Assembly: GCA_022563115.1 (NCBI GenBank)
Contig: JADFNY010000127.1
Location: 1-9,121 of the forward strand
Reading direction: 5' to 3'
From: Acidobacteriota bacterium
Lineage (GTDB): Bacteria; Acidobacteriota; UBA890
Length of the DNA stretch: 9,121 bases
Shown: piece by piece, positions 1 through 7,511 of the stretch
Numbering within the stretch: the stretch's first letter is position 1
Layout: every line of letters starts with the position of its first letter
The notes under the pieces: generated by a model
What the model saw: only the letters and a program-made list of their open reading frames with translations
Told to the model about the DNA's origin: nothing
Database searches by the model: none
Made by a program: the position numbers and the translations under genes

Positions 1-1063
1 AGTGGTGCAGCACTCCGTCTCCGTATGTCAGTCGGTCGCCGTCACTGCGCAGGAATACGAGCCCACGCGCCGAGGCCTGCTCGTACGTGGCGCCGATCGC
101 TCCCTGCGCCATCGGCCACGAGACGCCGTATCCGGGATAGAAGGCGTCGTAGGTGTCGCGGTTGAAATAGGCGAAGCCACGCTCGTCGAACGAGGCGGCA
201 TTCGCGGCACCGAAGACATCGTTGAGCGCCCTCTGCTCGTCGGTCGTCCACGTGTTCCCAGGGATGGCATTGGGCGGAAAATAGTACGTCGAGTTGCCGC
301 CCATCTCGTGCAGGTCGACGACGATGTGCGGCCAGAACTCGAGGAACACCTGGACCTTGCCCCGTGTCTCCGGCTGGCTCTGAATGAACAGGTCGCGATT
401 CAGATCGAACAGGTAATGGTTGCCACGACCGCCCGGCCAGGGTTCGTCGTGTTCGACCGAGTAGCCCTTCGGGTCCGGCCAGCGCGCCCGGCCGACGCCG
501 TTCTGGTAGACAAACCGATTGCGGCCGTCGGGGTTCTGCACCGGGTCGATGAGGACGAGCGACTCCGCCAGGACCAGGTCGACCGCCGCATCGCCCTGCG
601 CCGCCAGCAGGTGATACGCCTCTGCCATCGCCGCGCCGCTGGAGCTGATCTCGTTGCCATGGACCCCGTGCATCAGCGCGGTTACCAACGGCACCCGCGC
701 CAGGATCTCCTCGGCTTCGGCCTCCGAAAGATCCCGGGGGTCGGCCAGCCGCGCCAGGTCAGTCTTGACTTCATCGAGCGCCGCGATGCGCTCGGGCGAG
801 CCGATGACCATGATCACCAGCGGCCGACCCTCCCAACTCTCGGCATACTGGAACAGATAGGTGCGCGCCGGTGCCGCCGCAGCGAGCGTTTCCATGTAGC
901 GGATCACCTGGTCGGGCGGCGTGACCTCCTCGCCGAAGTCGTGGCCGACCACCTCGGTGAGCGTCGGGATGCTCGGGTCGTAGCGGGTCCCGGGGGCGAG
1001 CTCCTGCACGGGACCGAGAAAGGGGAAGGCGGCAACGAGTACGAGGGCTCTCAGCATGGGCAT
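1..1063 (-). CDS. Secreted M14-family zinc carboxypeptidase, C-terminus beyond the window
   Basis: Metallo-carboxypeptidase of the M14 fold, expected to cleave peptides outside the cytoplasm. I translated 354 residues; the gene continues past position 1. The zinc-site motif HGNE lies at residues 135-138 (H135, E138) and is preceded by a 'LMHGV' strand. NPDG follows at 177-180, DLNRD at 220-224 (Asn222-Arg223, the substrate-carboxylate pair), and DLHEMGGNSTYYFPP from residue 250, with third zinc ligand H252. TYEQ at 326-329 places a Glu (E328) where the general base is expected. The N-terminus has a short hydrophobic stretch (MLRALVLVAAFPFLG), a weak but plausible signal peptide. The start is ATG at 1063 or ATG at 1057; an in-frame TGA at 1076-1078 excludes anything longer. 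I see no strong Shine-Dalgarno. The 'DLHEMGGNSTYYF' signature belongs, from memory, to the large secreted M14 group of roughly 800-900 residues, so well over half the protein is missing. It is transcribed in the same direction as the M28 remnant upstream. Confidence 0.93.
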   Translation of the reverse strand, partial: MPMLRALVLVAAFPFLGPVQELAPGTRYDPSIPTLTEVVGHDFGEEVTPPDQVIRYMETLAAAAPARTYLFQYAESWEGRPLVIMVIGSPERIAALDEVKTDLARLADPRDLSEAEAEEILARVPLVTALMHGVHGNEISSSGAAMAEAYHLLAAQGDAAVDLVLAESLVLIDPVQNPDGRNRFVYQNGVGRARWPDPKGYSVEHDEPWPGGRGNHYLFDLNRDLFIQSQPETRGKVQVFLEFWPHIVVDLHEMGGNSTYYFPPNAIPGNTWTTDEQRALNDVFGAANAASFDERGFAYFNRDTYDAFYPGYGVSWPMAQGAIGATYEQASARGLVFLRSDGDRLTYGDGVLHH

Positions 1064-1434
1064 CGACCAACCGGTTCAAGGGGCACGGGGCGCCGATTCT
1101 GTCATGAGCGAGCCGCGCGGGCCAGGCGCCTCGTTGGCGTGAACTCTGGCCCGGCCGGCACCTCGACGCTCCCTCAGCCGACCTGTTCCCGTGCCGCGCC
1201 CCCCGCATCCTTGTCCGAATGTTCTGCCGGCCACGTTCACGGCTTCCTGTCGGGAGAAGAGCCGGCAACATTGTAATCGGGAACCTCTGGCTCGATCATG
1301 CGGGGATGCTCCGATCGCGATCGCCGGGGGCTCGATCGGTATTTTCAGCGAGATCGAACTGAGCTTGGAATGGCGATGAGCAAGCGACGACAAGTCGCAA
1401 GGCGCCGTTAGCGCGCGTGGAGGGGGCGTTGGGA
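1064..1434. other. 371-bp noncoding spacer between M14 gene and M28 remnant
   Basis: I find no convincing gene on either strand. Reading frames that cross it have no recognisable domain and no ribosome site. It should contain the promoter of the minus-strand M14 gene. The best -10-like hexamer on that strand is TACAAT (complement of 1270-1275), but no good -35 lies 16-18 bp upstream. A perfect 12-bp palindrome, CGATCGCGATCG, sits at 1312-1323, and five GATC sites fall between 1294 and 1355. A weak 5-bp hairpin (1384-1388 with 1394-1398) follows the M28 remnant and lacks a T-tract. Confidence 0.6.
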
Positions 1435-1800
1435 TCAATGCTTTAGCGGCGCCATGACCGGGATCGTTGCCATCTGGATCATGTCTTCCGCCTGGACGCG
1501 ATCGTAGAAGTCCATGTTCGAGTGGTGGGTCCGGGCGTTGTACTCGAGGCGATCCTGCATGAACTGGAAGCCGGGTAACCCGACGGCGTCGAAGGAGCCA
1601 TGGTCGGTGCCATGATCGGCATGACCTGGGGCTCGACCATGTGGGCGTTGAAGCGCACCACCTCCCAGCCTTGGCCGAAGGGGAAGCGCTCCTCGTGGAT
1701 GTTCTCCAGACCCCACTCCTCGAACTTGGCCATGGTCCAGTCCTTGGCCTGTTCGATTTGCGGCGATCCGGTCAGCCGCGGGCCCGAGGCCGTGGACAAC
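1435..1800 (-). pseudogene. Remnant of an M28-family metallopeptidase, internally deleted and frameshifted
   Basis: Two pieces of one protein family lie next to each other in different minus-strand frames. The upstream piece (about 1800 down to 1611) reads GPRLTGSPQ, AKDWTMAKFEEWGLEN, FPFGQGWEVVRFNAHMVEPQ and MPIM. This matches the N-proximal region of M28 peptidases of the carboxypeptidase-Q-like type ('GPRLTGSP...WGL..V....FGRGW...MVEPQ.MPLI'). The downstream piece (1611 down to 1435) reads GTDHGSFDAVGLPGFQFMQD, then EYNARTHHSNMDFYDR, ending at TGA 1435-1437; this is the C-terminal signature with the last zinc-ligand His (GTDH). Several hundred residues that normally lie between them, carrying the remaining zinc ligands and catalytic Glu, are absent, and the frame changes at about 1605-1615. 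The signal peptide and true start are also missing: recognisable homology stops about 28 bp before the divergent oxidase start. The C-terminus is slightly short for the family. The protein cannot be a functional peptidase. An assembly or sequencing deletion is the alternative explanation. Confidence 0.85.
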
Positions 1801-1828
1801 GGCGCACGGCGGGGGTACAAAAGGGCGC

Positions 1829-3055
1829 ATGTCCACACCCGATGAAAAAATCTCGCGCCGATCGGTCTTGAAAGCCGGGGCGGCGTTGGTCCCGACGACC
1901 GCCCTGAGGCCGCGCCCCTGGCGGCGCCAGAACCCGGGGCCGCATGTCGTCGTCATCGGCGCCGGAGCGTTCGGCGGTTGGACGGCGCTGAACCTGTTGC
2001 GCCGTGGCGCCCGCGTCACCCTGTGCGATACCTGGGGCCCGGGACACTCGCGCGCCAGCTCCGGCGGTGAGTCGCGCGTCATCCGTCACACCTACAACGA
2101 GCGCATCTATGTCGACTGGGTGATTCGCTCGCTCGATCTGTGGCGCGAAAACCAGCAACGTTGGGGCCGTGCCCTCTATCACGAGGCGGGGGTGCTCTGG
2201 ATGGTGCAGGACGACGAGACCTACGAGACGACGGCGCTGACCCACCTCGACGCTGCCGGTGTCGCGTACGAACGGCTCAGCGACGCCGAGCTGGCGACGC
2301 GGTGGCCGCAGATCAATCCGGAAGGCATCCGCTGGGCGATCTACGAGCCCGAAGCCGGCTATCTGCTCGCCCGCCGCGGCTGCGAGGCGGTGCGTGACGC
2401 GTTCGTCGCCGAAGGTGGCGAGTACCGCCAGGTGGCTTGCGTCGGTGCCGACACAGGTGCCGGCGAGATGCGCTCCGTCGGTCTTTCCGACGGATCCACA
2501 CTGGCCGTCGATGCGTATGTTTTCGCCTGCGGACCATGGCTCGGTTACTTCTTCGCCGACTTGCTCGGGCCCTTGATCACGACGAGCCGGCAGGAGGTTT
2601 ACTACTTCGGAACGCCGGCACGGGTCACCGACTTCAACGACGGGACGCTGCCCGTGTGGATCGACAGCGGCGGCCGCTTCTGGTACGGGATCCCGGGGGC
2701 CGAGCGTCGCGGCTTCAAGATGGCCGACGACCAGCACGGCGGGACCGTCGATCCGACGACGCAGGACCGGCAGCTTTCGGCCGCCGGCATCCGGCGGGCG
2801 CGCGAGTATCTGGAGTTCCGATTTCCGGGCATGCGCGGCGCGCCGCTGATCGAGGGGCGGGTGTGCCAGTACGAGAACTCGCCGGACGGGCACTTCATCA
2901 TCGATCGGCATCCGCTGGCCGCCAACGCTTGGATTGTCGGCGGTGGGTCGGGCCACGGCTACAAGCACGGCCCGGCGCTGGGTGAATACACTGCCGGGCT
3001 GATCCTGGACGACGGCGAGACCGAGGCGATGTTCTCGCTGGCGCGTTTTGCCTGA
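1829..3055 (+). CDS. FAD-dependent amine/amino-acid oxidase, sarcosine-oxidase (MSOX/SolA) type, with Tat-like signal
   Basis: A 408-residue DAO-fold flavoenzyme that should oxidise a secondary amine or amino acid with release of H2O2. The dinucleotide-binding motif GAGAFGG is at 44-50 (VVVIGAGAFGG, then an acidic D67 at strand end). GESRVIRHTY (80-89) corresponds to the MSOX GDTRIIRHAY segment, keeping both arginines (R83, R86). The C-terminal CQYENSPDGHFIID motif starts at C346, equivalent to MSOX Cys315, which carries covalent 8-alpha-S-cysteinyl FAD. K297 (GFK) aligns with the oxygen-activating Lys265, and GHGYK with K379 matches Lys348. MSOX His45 and His269 appear replaced (Gly79 and Asp301 by eye), so the substrate may not be sarcosine. 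The N-terminus has SRRSVLKAGAAL (9-20), a twin-arginine signal with Val in place of the usual Phe; export with bound cofactor is therefore plausible. The ATG at 1829 follows AAAGGG. Its stop lies inside the ribosome site of the next gene, so the two are probably coupled. Family assignment is firm; the substrate is unknown. Confidence 0.92.
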   Translation: MSTPDEKISRRSVLKAGAALVPTTALRPRPWRRQNPGPHVVVIGAGAFGGWTALNLLRRGARVTLCDTWGPGHSRASSGGESRVIRHTYNERIYVDWVIRSLDLWRENQQRWGRALYHEAGVLWMVQDDETYETTALTHLDAAGVAYERLSDAELATRWPQINPEGIRWAIYEPEAGYLLARRGCEAVRDAFVAEGGEYRQVACVGADTGAGEMRSVGLSDGSTLAVDAYVFACGPWLGYFFADLLGPLITTSRQEVYYFGTPARVTDFNDGTLPVWIDSGGRFWYGIPGAERRGFKMADDQHGGTVDPTTQDRQLSAAGIRRAREYLEFRFPGMRGAPLIEGRVCQYENSPDGHFIIDRHPLAANAWIVGGGSGHGYKHGPALGEYTAGLILDDGETEAMFSLARFA

Positions 3056-3060
3056 GGAGG
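3054..3060 (+). promoter_or_regulatory. Strong Shine-Dalgarno GAGGAGG, sets the DUF885 start
   Basis: GAGGAGG lies 5 nt before ATG 3066 and overlaps the TGA stop (3053-3055) of the oxidase. This favours ATG 3066 over the in-frame TTG at 3048, which would lie inside the upstream gene. It also implies translational coupling of the two genes. Confidence 0.85.
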
Positions 3061-3065
3061 CGCCG

Positions 3066-4913
3066 ATGCCGGAGGCGCGACAACAGCGGACCGCGGGTCG
3101 AACGACCGTATGGGCACCGGCAGCCCGTCCATCGCCCCGGCTCACCTTCGCCGCCCTCACACTGGTGGTTGCTCTCGGGGCTTGCTCGGGCGGCGGCGAG
3201 GCGCCTCGTACTTCTAACACCGGCGAGGCCTCCGCCCAGCTTGCCACCGTCGTCGACGAGGTTTGGGACCGCACCATCGAGCGCAGCCCGTTTCTGCGCC
3301 TGCGAGAGGGCCTGCGGGTCACGGAGATTCCCGAGCTCGACTACGCCCGCGCCGAAGAGGATGCGACCTACGCGCAGTCGATCGTCGATCGCATCGACGC
3401 GATCGATCTTTCGGCATTGCCCCACGACGAGCTGCTGACCGCCCAGATCCTGCGGTGGCAGTCGGTGATGGAGGTCGAGGGCCTGCGCTACTACTGGCTC
3501 AACAGCTTCATGACCCCGTATGTGAACCCGCTGCCGGAGATGCACCGCATCTTCGAGGCACAGCCCGTCGAAGACCTTCAGGATCTCGATGATTACCTGG
3601 CGCTGGTCGAACAAGTCGTCGGGTTCGTGCGCTCGATGCACGAGACCGCCTACGGGCAGGCCGAGCGCGGCTACGTCGTCTCGGGCGCCAACCTGCCGGC
3701 GGTGATCGCGATCACCCGGTCGATGATCCAGGAGCCCGAGGGCCACTGGCTTGCCCCGCCCAACGACAAGCTCGTCGCTTTCGCGACGGAAGACGCCGAG
3801 GCATTCGTCCTGCAGTTCGGCGACCTGGTCGCTCTCATCAACAACGCCCTCGGCTCGTTCGTCGGGTATCTGGAGGGCGAGTACAGCGACCAGGCTCCCG
3901 AAGGCGTCGGGGTCAAGCAATACCCCGACGGCGAGGCGTACTACCGGTACCTGGTCCGCCTGCATACGACGATGGACGTCACCCCCGAAGAGGTGCAGCA
4001 GGTAGGCTTCGAGATGGTCGAGGATATGCGGGCGAGCATGGCCGCGATCCAGGCCGAGATCGGCTTCGAAGGCACCGCCGGCGGGTTCAATGAGCACCTG
4101 CGGCGCGAGCCGCGCTTTTTCCCTAAAAGTCCCGACGAGGTTGCTGAGCGCCTACAGAGCGCCTCCGACGCGTTCTTCGAGAAGGTCGACGAGTACTTCA
4201 TCAACGTTCCCGAAGCCCCCTTCGGCGTCCGCCGGCTCGACCCGGCGCTCGAGGGCTCGCAGACTTACGGCTACTACTCGCCACCGACGCCGACCGAGCC
4301 CATGGGCTACTACAACTACAACGGCTCGAACCTCAACGAGCGCTCCTGGCTCAACCTCGAGGGCGTCTCGTTTCACGAGTTGTTCCCCGGCCATCACTTC
4401 CAGATCGCGCGCCAGTTCGAGAACGACTCGTTGCCGCCGCTGCGGCGCAACTCGATGCAGACGGCGTTCACAGAGGGTTGGGGGTCTTACTCGTCGTACC
4501 TCGGCCTCGAGGCCGGCATGTACGAGGATCCGTACAGCCGCTACGGCATGTACGTCCTGGAGATCTTCCTGGCCACACGGCTGGTCGTCGATCCGGGGAT
4601 GAACTACTTCGACTGGTCGCTGCAGCAGGCGCGCGACTTCATGCGCGAATCGACGCTCGAGTCAGAAACCCAAATCATCACGGAGTCGCTGCGCTACTCC
4701 ACCGACATGCCAGGCCAAGCCCTCGCCTACCAGATGGGCAAGCGCACGTTCCTCCAGCTGCGCGAAAAGGCCGAACGCGAGCTCGGCAGCGACTTCGACA
4801 TCCGCCGCTTCCACGAGGCGATCATGGCCCCCGGCTCGATGCCGATGGGCGTGCTCGAGGAGCACATCAACTGGTTCATCGAGCAGGAAAAGGGGCGCGT
4901 CGGAGAGCGCTGA
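3066..4913 (+). CDS. DUF885-family lipoprotein, putative zinc-dependent hydrolase
   Basis: A 615-residue protein with an N-terminal lipoprotein signal: basic start, hydrophobic LTFAALTLVVALGAC, and lipobox LGAC with C40, then a Ser/Gly-rich linker. It should be anchored in the envelope. The body is a DUF885 domain. HELFPGHH at 437-444 is the family's HExxPGHH metal-site motif, preceded by a GSNLNERSWLNLEG stretch. FTEGWGSYS follows around 468-476, and near the end come a 'SLRYSTDMPGQALAYQMGK' helix and FHEAIMAPGSMPMGVLEEHI from residue 582. DUF885 is related in pattern to gluzincin metallopeptidases; members are mostly uncharacterised, so peptidase activity is inference. Length is normal for the family and the frame is intact. 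It begins 10 nt after the oxidase stop, so the two form a bicistronic unit and may act on the same substrate path. The gene ends facing the amidohydrolase. Confidence 0.93.
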   Translation: MPEARQQRTAGRTTVWAPAARPSPRLTFAALTLVVALGACSGGGEAPRTSNTGEASAQLATVVDEVWDRTIERSPFLRLREGLRVTEIPELDYARAEEDATYAQSIVDRIDAIDLSALPHDELLTAQILRWQSVMEVEGLRYYWLNSFMTPYVNPLPEMHRIFEAQPVEDLQDLDDYLALVEQVVGFVRSMHETAYGQAERGYVVSGANLPAVIAITRSMIQEPEGHWLAPPNDKLVAFATEDAEAFVLQFGDLVALINNALGSFVGYLEGEYSDQAPEGVGVKQYPDGEAYYRYLVRLHTTMDVTPEEVQQVGFEMVEDMRASMAAIQAEIGFEGTAGGFNEHLRREPRFFPKSPDEVAERLQSASDAFFEKVDEYFINVPEAPFGVRRLDPALEGSQTYGYYSPPTPTEPMGYYNYNGSNLNERSWLNLEGVSFHELFPGHHFQIARQFENDSLPPLRRNSMQTAFTEGWGSYSSYLGLEAGMYEDPYSRYGMYVLEIFLATRLVVDPGMNYFDWSLQQARDFMRESTLESETQIITESLRYSTDMPGQALAYQMGKRTFLQLREKAERELGSDFDIRRFHEAIMAPGSMPMGVLEEHINWFIEQEKGRVGER

Positions 4914-4988
4914 GGCGCCCCGGCACCGACCCGCCTCGCGGCCGGGATGGGCAGCAGGTGGGCACCGCTCCGGCGGATTCGCGGCGGC
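4914..4988. other. Convergent intergenic gap, no clear terminator
   Basis: Seventy-five bases separate the ends of the DUF885 gene and the amidohydrolase. A 6-bp GC inverted repeat (cccggc 4919-4924 with gccggg 4941-4946, loop 16) could pair, but there is no T-tract on either side. I do not call a Rho-independent terminator; termination is probably Rho-dependent or bidirectional in a form I cannot see. Confidence 0.5.
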
Positions 4989-5969
4989 CTATAAGCCTAG
5001 AAGACGCGCCGCGTTCCCGCCGAGGATCGCTGTACGCTCCACGTCGCTCAGATCGAGCTCGTTGATGCTCGAGATCATCATCTCGAGGTTGCCGATCTTG
5101 TGGGGGTAGTCGCTCCCCGCCAGGATCTGGCTGGTTCCAGCGAAGTCGATCGCCAGCTGGAGCGCTTTCGGATCGAAGTTGACGGTGTCGTAGTAGAACT
5201 TCTTGAGGTACTCGCTCGGCGGCTTGTCAATGTTGGCGCGGCATTCATCGAAGGCGTAGAAGCCGCGGTCGAGGCGCTCGGCCAGGTAGGGGATGGCGCC
5301 GCCCAGATGGCCGAGCGCCCAGCGAATCCCGGGGTAGCGCTCCGGAACGCCGGCGAACACCAGGTGGGCGGCTGCCAGCGTGGTGTCGAAGGTGAAGCCG
5401 ATCAGCGGCATCAGCCAATACTCGGTCATCGCCTCGACGCCGACCGGATCGATCGGGTGGATGTACAAGACCGTGCCCTTGTCCGAGGCGCGCTCGTACA
5501 GCGGCCAGTAGCTCTCGTCGGCGAGCGCCGTGCCGCCGACGTTCGAAAACAGCATGAAGCCGGCGAAGCCGAGCTCGTCGGTGGCGCGGTCGAACTCGGC
5601 GAGCGTGGCCTCGACGTTGTTGAGCGGCAGGGTGGCGAGCGCCGTGAAGCGGTCGGAGCGCTGCGCGACGATCTCGGCAAACGCGTCGTTGACCATCCGT
5701 GCCAGCGGAACCGAGCGATCGGGTGACTCGATGTGCGTTCCCGGCGAGGTGAACGTCAAGACTTGCTTGTCGACGCCGGCCTCGTCGAGCACCGACTGGC
5801 GAAACTCGATGATACGGTGGCCCGGCACGATGACGTTGTAGTCGCCCGGGTAGTGGAGCACCGGGTTGTCCTCGTCATCGATGGTCACCCGGACGTTGCT
5901 CGGACCCTCCTGCACGGCGGCGAGGTACTCGGGTGGGTAGAAGTGGTTGTGAAAATCGATGATCGGCAA
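4989..5969 (-). CDS. Amidohydrolase family 2 (ACMSD-like metal-dependent hydrolase/decarboxylase)
   Basis: A 326-residue cytoplasmic TIM-barrel enzyme. The metal-site residues fall where alpha-amino-beta-carboxymuconate semialdehyde decarboxylase has them: DFHNH at 5-9 (H7, H9), YIHP with H171, LGHLGG with H221, and GSDYPH with D287. The family includes ACMSD, gamma-resorcylate and related nonoxidative decarboxylases, and some true hydrolases, so the substrate is open. The start is TTG at 5969: it gives the family-typical N-terminus (M)PIIDFHNHFYPP and has AGGAG 7 nt upstream. A longer frame to ATG 6056 would overlap the permease by 83 bp and add a low-complexity basic leader. Only 4 nt separate the permease stop from this start, so the two are almost certainly co-translated. 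This suggests that the permease imports the substrate or a precursor. No signal peptide. The frame is intact and of normal length. Confidence 0.9.
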   Translation of the reverse strand: MPIIDFHNHFYPPEYLAAVQEGPSNVRVTIDDEDNPVLHYPGDYNVIVPGHRIIEFRQSVLDEAGVDKQVLTFTSPGTHIESPDRSVPLARMVNDAFAEIVAQRSDRFTALATLPLNNVEATLAEFDRATDELGFAGFMLFSNVGGTALADESYWPLYERASDKGTVLYIHPIDPVGVEAMTEYWLMPLIGFTFDTTLAAAHLVFAGVPERYPGIRWALGHLGGAIPYLAERLDRGFYAFDECRANIDKPPSEYLKKFYYDTVNFDPKALQLAIDFAGTSQILAGSDYPHKIGNLEMMISSINELDLSDVERTAILGGNAARLLGL

Positions 5970-5973
5970 CGTT

Positions 5974-7494
5974 CTACTCCTGTTCGGGGATGCGCGGAGG
6001 TTGTGTTGACCCGGCTGCCTTACTGCCGTCGGAAGCCGGGCCGGGGGGTGTTTCAAGGGAACCGTCTGCGGCCGATGGAGCAGAGGGGTTGCGGGCCCAC
6101 AGATAGTAGACAGGCAATCCGATGAGCACGAGCGAGAGTCCCGTGACGCTCTCCACCGGGCTGGAGATCACCTGGTTGATGACGATGGCGAAGGCCGAGA
6201 ACGCGAAGATCAGCGGGACCGCCGGGTAGCCCCAGACGTGGTAGTCGGCCTTGAACGGGCGGTCGGCATCGTCGCTGCGAGGGTTGTCCGTGTCATGAGC
6301 CGCATCGCGCCGGCGAAAGATGATCAGACCGAGCGCCATCAGCCCGAAGAAGACCCACTCGGTATAGATGACCCGGGTAAACAGAACGCGGTAGCTACCC
6401 GTCGCCACCAGCACGCACGACCAGACGCCTTGTAGAACGATCGCGCGGTGCGGCGTGTGGAACTTCGGGTGCACCACGCCGGCCCAGCGAAACAGCAGGC
6501 CGTCCTGCGCCATGGCGTAGTAGACGCGCGGGCCCGCCAGGATGATCCCGGCGAGCGCCCCGAAGGCCGAGAAGATCACCAGCCCCGACATCATGCCGCC
6601 GCCGCCGGATCCCCACACGGCATCGGCTGCGTCGGCGGCGACGCGGGTCGAGGCGGCGATGGTCTCGAGCGGCAGTACCCACATGTACACGGCGTTCATC
6701 GCCACGTAACAGAGGGTGACGATGCCGGTTCCGATGATCAGCGCGCGCCGGATCGTGGTGCGCGGCTCAACCGTTTCCTCTGAGTTGTAGGTGACCATGT
6801 GCCAGCCGCCGAAGGCGAACAGGCCGGCGACCAGGGCGAGGAGGAACTCGGTGATGCCGACCGCGCCGGTTCCGGCGGCGGCCGTGCCCGAGCCCGCGGG
6901 TGCTGACGCTTCGAGGGCGGCCGCCCCGGCCGCCCGGGCCTCGAGGACCCGTTCATGAGCGCCGGCGCCGAACAAGAAACCCGACACGATGATCGCCGTG
7001 ATCGCGACGATTTTCCCGACCGTGAACAACGTTTGTAGCTGGCTGCCCTGACGCACGCCGGTGTAGTTGACCGCCGACAGCACGACGATTACCGCGATCG
7101 CGACCGCCTTGATCCCATTGTCATCGAGCTCGACGAAGTACGCTGTGTAGCGCCCGCAGACCGTCGCAATCGCGGCGATGATCCCCGAATGCATCGTCCA
7201 GAACATCGCCCATCCCCACAGGAAGCCGAGAGCGGGGGAATAGGCCTCCTTCAGATACACGTAGACGCCGCCGCTGCGCGCGAAGATCGACGACAGCTCG
7301 GCGCAAACCAGCGCCCCGAACAGCGTCAGCACGCCGCACACGAGCCACACCGTGAAGACGCCGGCGACCGTCGGTACCTGCCCGGTGACCTCCGACGGCT
7401 GTACGAAGATCGACGTGCCGATGATCGTCCCCACGACCATCGCCGTGGCCTGGGGGAGCCGGATGGCGCGCGTCAGCCGATGCGAGCCGACCAT
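5974..7494 (-). CDS. APC-superfamily amino-acid/polyamine permease
   Basis: A 506-residue inner-membrane transporter of the amino acid-polyamine-organocation superfamily, probably a proton- or antiport-coupled amino-acid carrier. About twelve hydrophobic segments can be drawn, at roughly 13-34, 43-67, 88-111, 128-145, 158-177, 213-232, 250-273, 301-321, 349-367, 376-393, 422-441 and 450-467. The signature VVGTIIGTSIF in TM1 (20-30) is the unwound substrate-binding loop of the family. FAFGGWHMVTYNSEETVEP in TM6 (226 onward) is the matching TM6 break and following loop. Two oddities: an Ala/Gly-rich insert (about 178-212) in the loop between TM5 and TM6, and a 37-residue Pro/Ser/Ala-rich cytoplasmic tail after TM12. 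ATG 7494 follows GGAG at 9 nt spacing and lies 17 nt after the small ORF. The gene sits between that ORF and the amidohydrolase. The substrate cannot be told from sequence. Confidence 0.93.
   Translation of the reverse strand: MVGSHRLTRAIRLPQATAMVVGTIIGTSIFVQPSEVTGQVPTVAGVFTVWLVCGVLTLFGALVCAELSSIFARSGGVYVYLKEAYSPALGFLWGWAMFWTMHSGIIAAIATVCGRYTAYFVELDDNGIKAVAIAVIVVLSAVNYTGVRQGSQLQTLFTVGKIVAITAIIVSGFLFGAGAHERVLEARAAGAAALEASAPAGSGTAAAGTGAVGITEFLLALVAGLFAFGGWHMVTYNSEETVEPRTTIRRALIIGTGIVTLCYVAMNAVYMWVLPLETIAASTRVAADAADAVWGSGGGGMMSGLVIFSAFGALAGIILAGPRVYYAMAQDGLLFRWAGVVHPKFHTPHRAIVLQGVWSCVLVATGSYRVLFTRVIYTEWVFFGLMALGLIIFRRRDAAHDTDNPRSDDADRPFKADYHVWGYPAVPLIFAFSAFAIVINQVISSPVESVTGLSLVLIGLPVYYLWARNPSAPSAADGSLETPPGPASDGSKAAGSTQPPRIPEQE
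5977..5981 (-). promoter_or_regulatory. Ribosome site AGGAG selecting the TTG start of the amidohydrolase
   Basis: AGGAG (complement of ctcct) lies 7 nt before TTG 5967-5969. It is embedded in the last codons of the permease (Glu-stop, CAG GAG TAG), so permease termination and amidohydrolase initiation are coupled. Confidence 0.8.
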
Positions 7495-7511
7495 GGATTA
7501 TCGCTCCGGGC

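Noticed and set aside
1270..1275. TACAAT as -10 box for the M14 gene
   Set aside because: There is no acceptable -35 at proper spacing and it lies about 210 bp from the start codon; too weak to call.
2..1276. Long plus-strand open frame of 424 codons opposite the M14 gene
   Set aside because: The minus strand has unmistakable M14 motifs (HGNE, DLNRD, DLHEMGG). The plus frame is Arg/Val-rich with no domain, a typical GC-rich antisense shadow.
1294..1355. Cluster of five GATC sites and a 12-bp palindrome
   Set aside because: GATC and CGATCG words are common throughout this GC-rich window, including inside genes, and there is no repeat unit or conserved spacing.
1076..1438. 120-codon minus-strand frame in the spacer
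   Set aside because: It starts inside the end of the M28 remnant and has no recognisable domain or Shine-Dalgarno; composition looks noncoding.
1772..3322. Minus-strand open frame of 516 codons across the oxidase gene
   Set aside because: It is antisense to a well-recognised flavin oxidase, has arginine-rich low-complexity sequence and spans gene boundaries.
2898..4097. Minus-strand open frame of 399 codons opposite DUF885
   Set aside because: It is a shadow of the DUF885 codon pattern, with no motif and no ribosome site.
4919..4946. Possible bidirectional terminator hairpin
   Set aside because: A six-bp stem with a 16-nt loop and no T-tract is insufficient.
5974..6056. Longer amidohydrolase start at ATG 6056
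   Set aside because: It would overlap the permease by 83 bp and add a leader unlike the family; TTG 5969 has a proper ribosome site.
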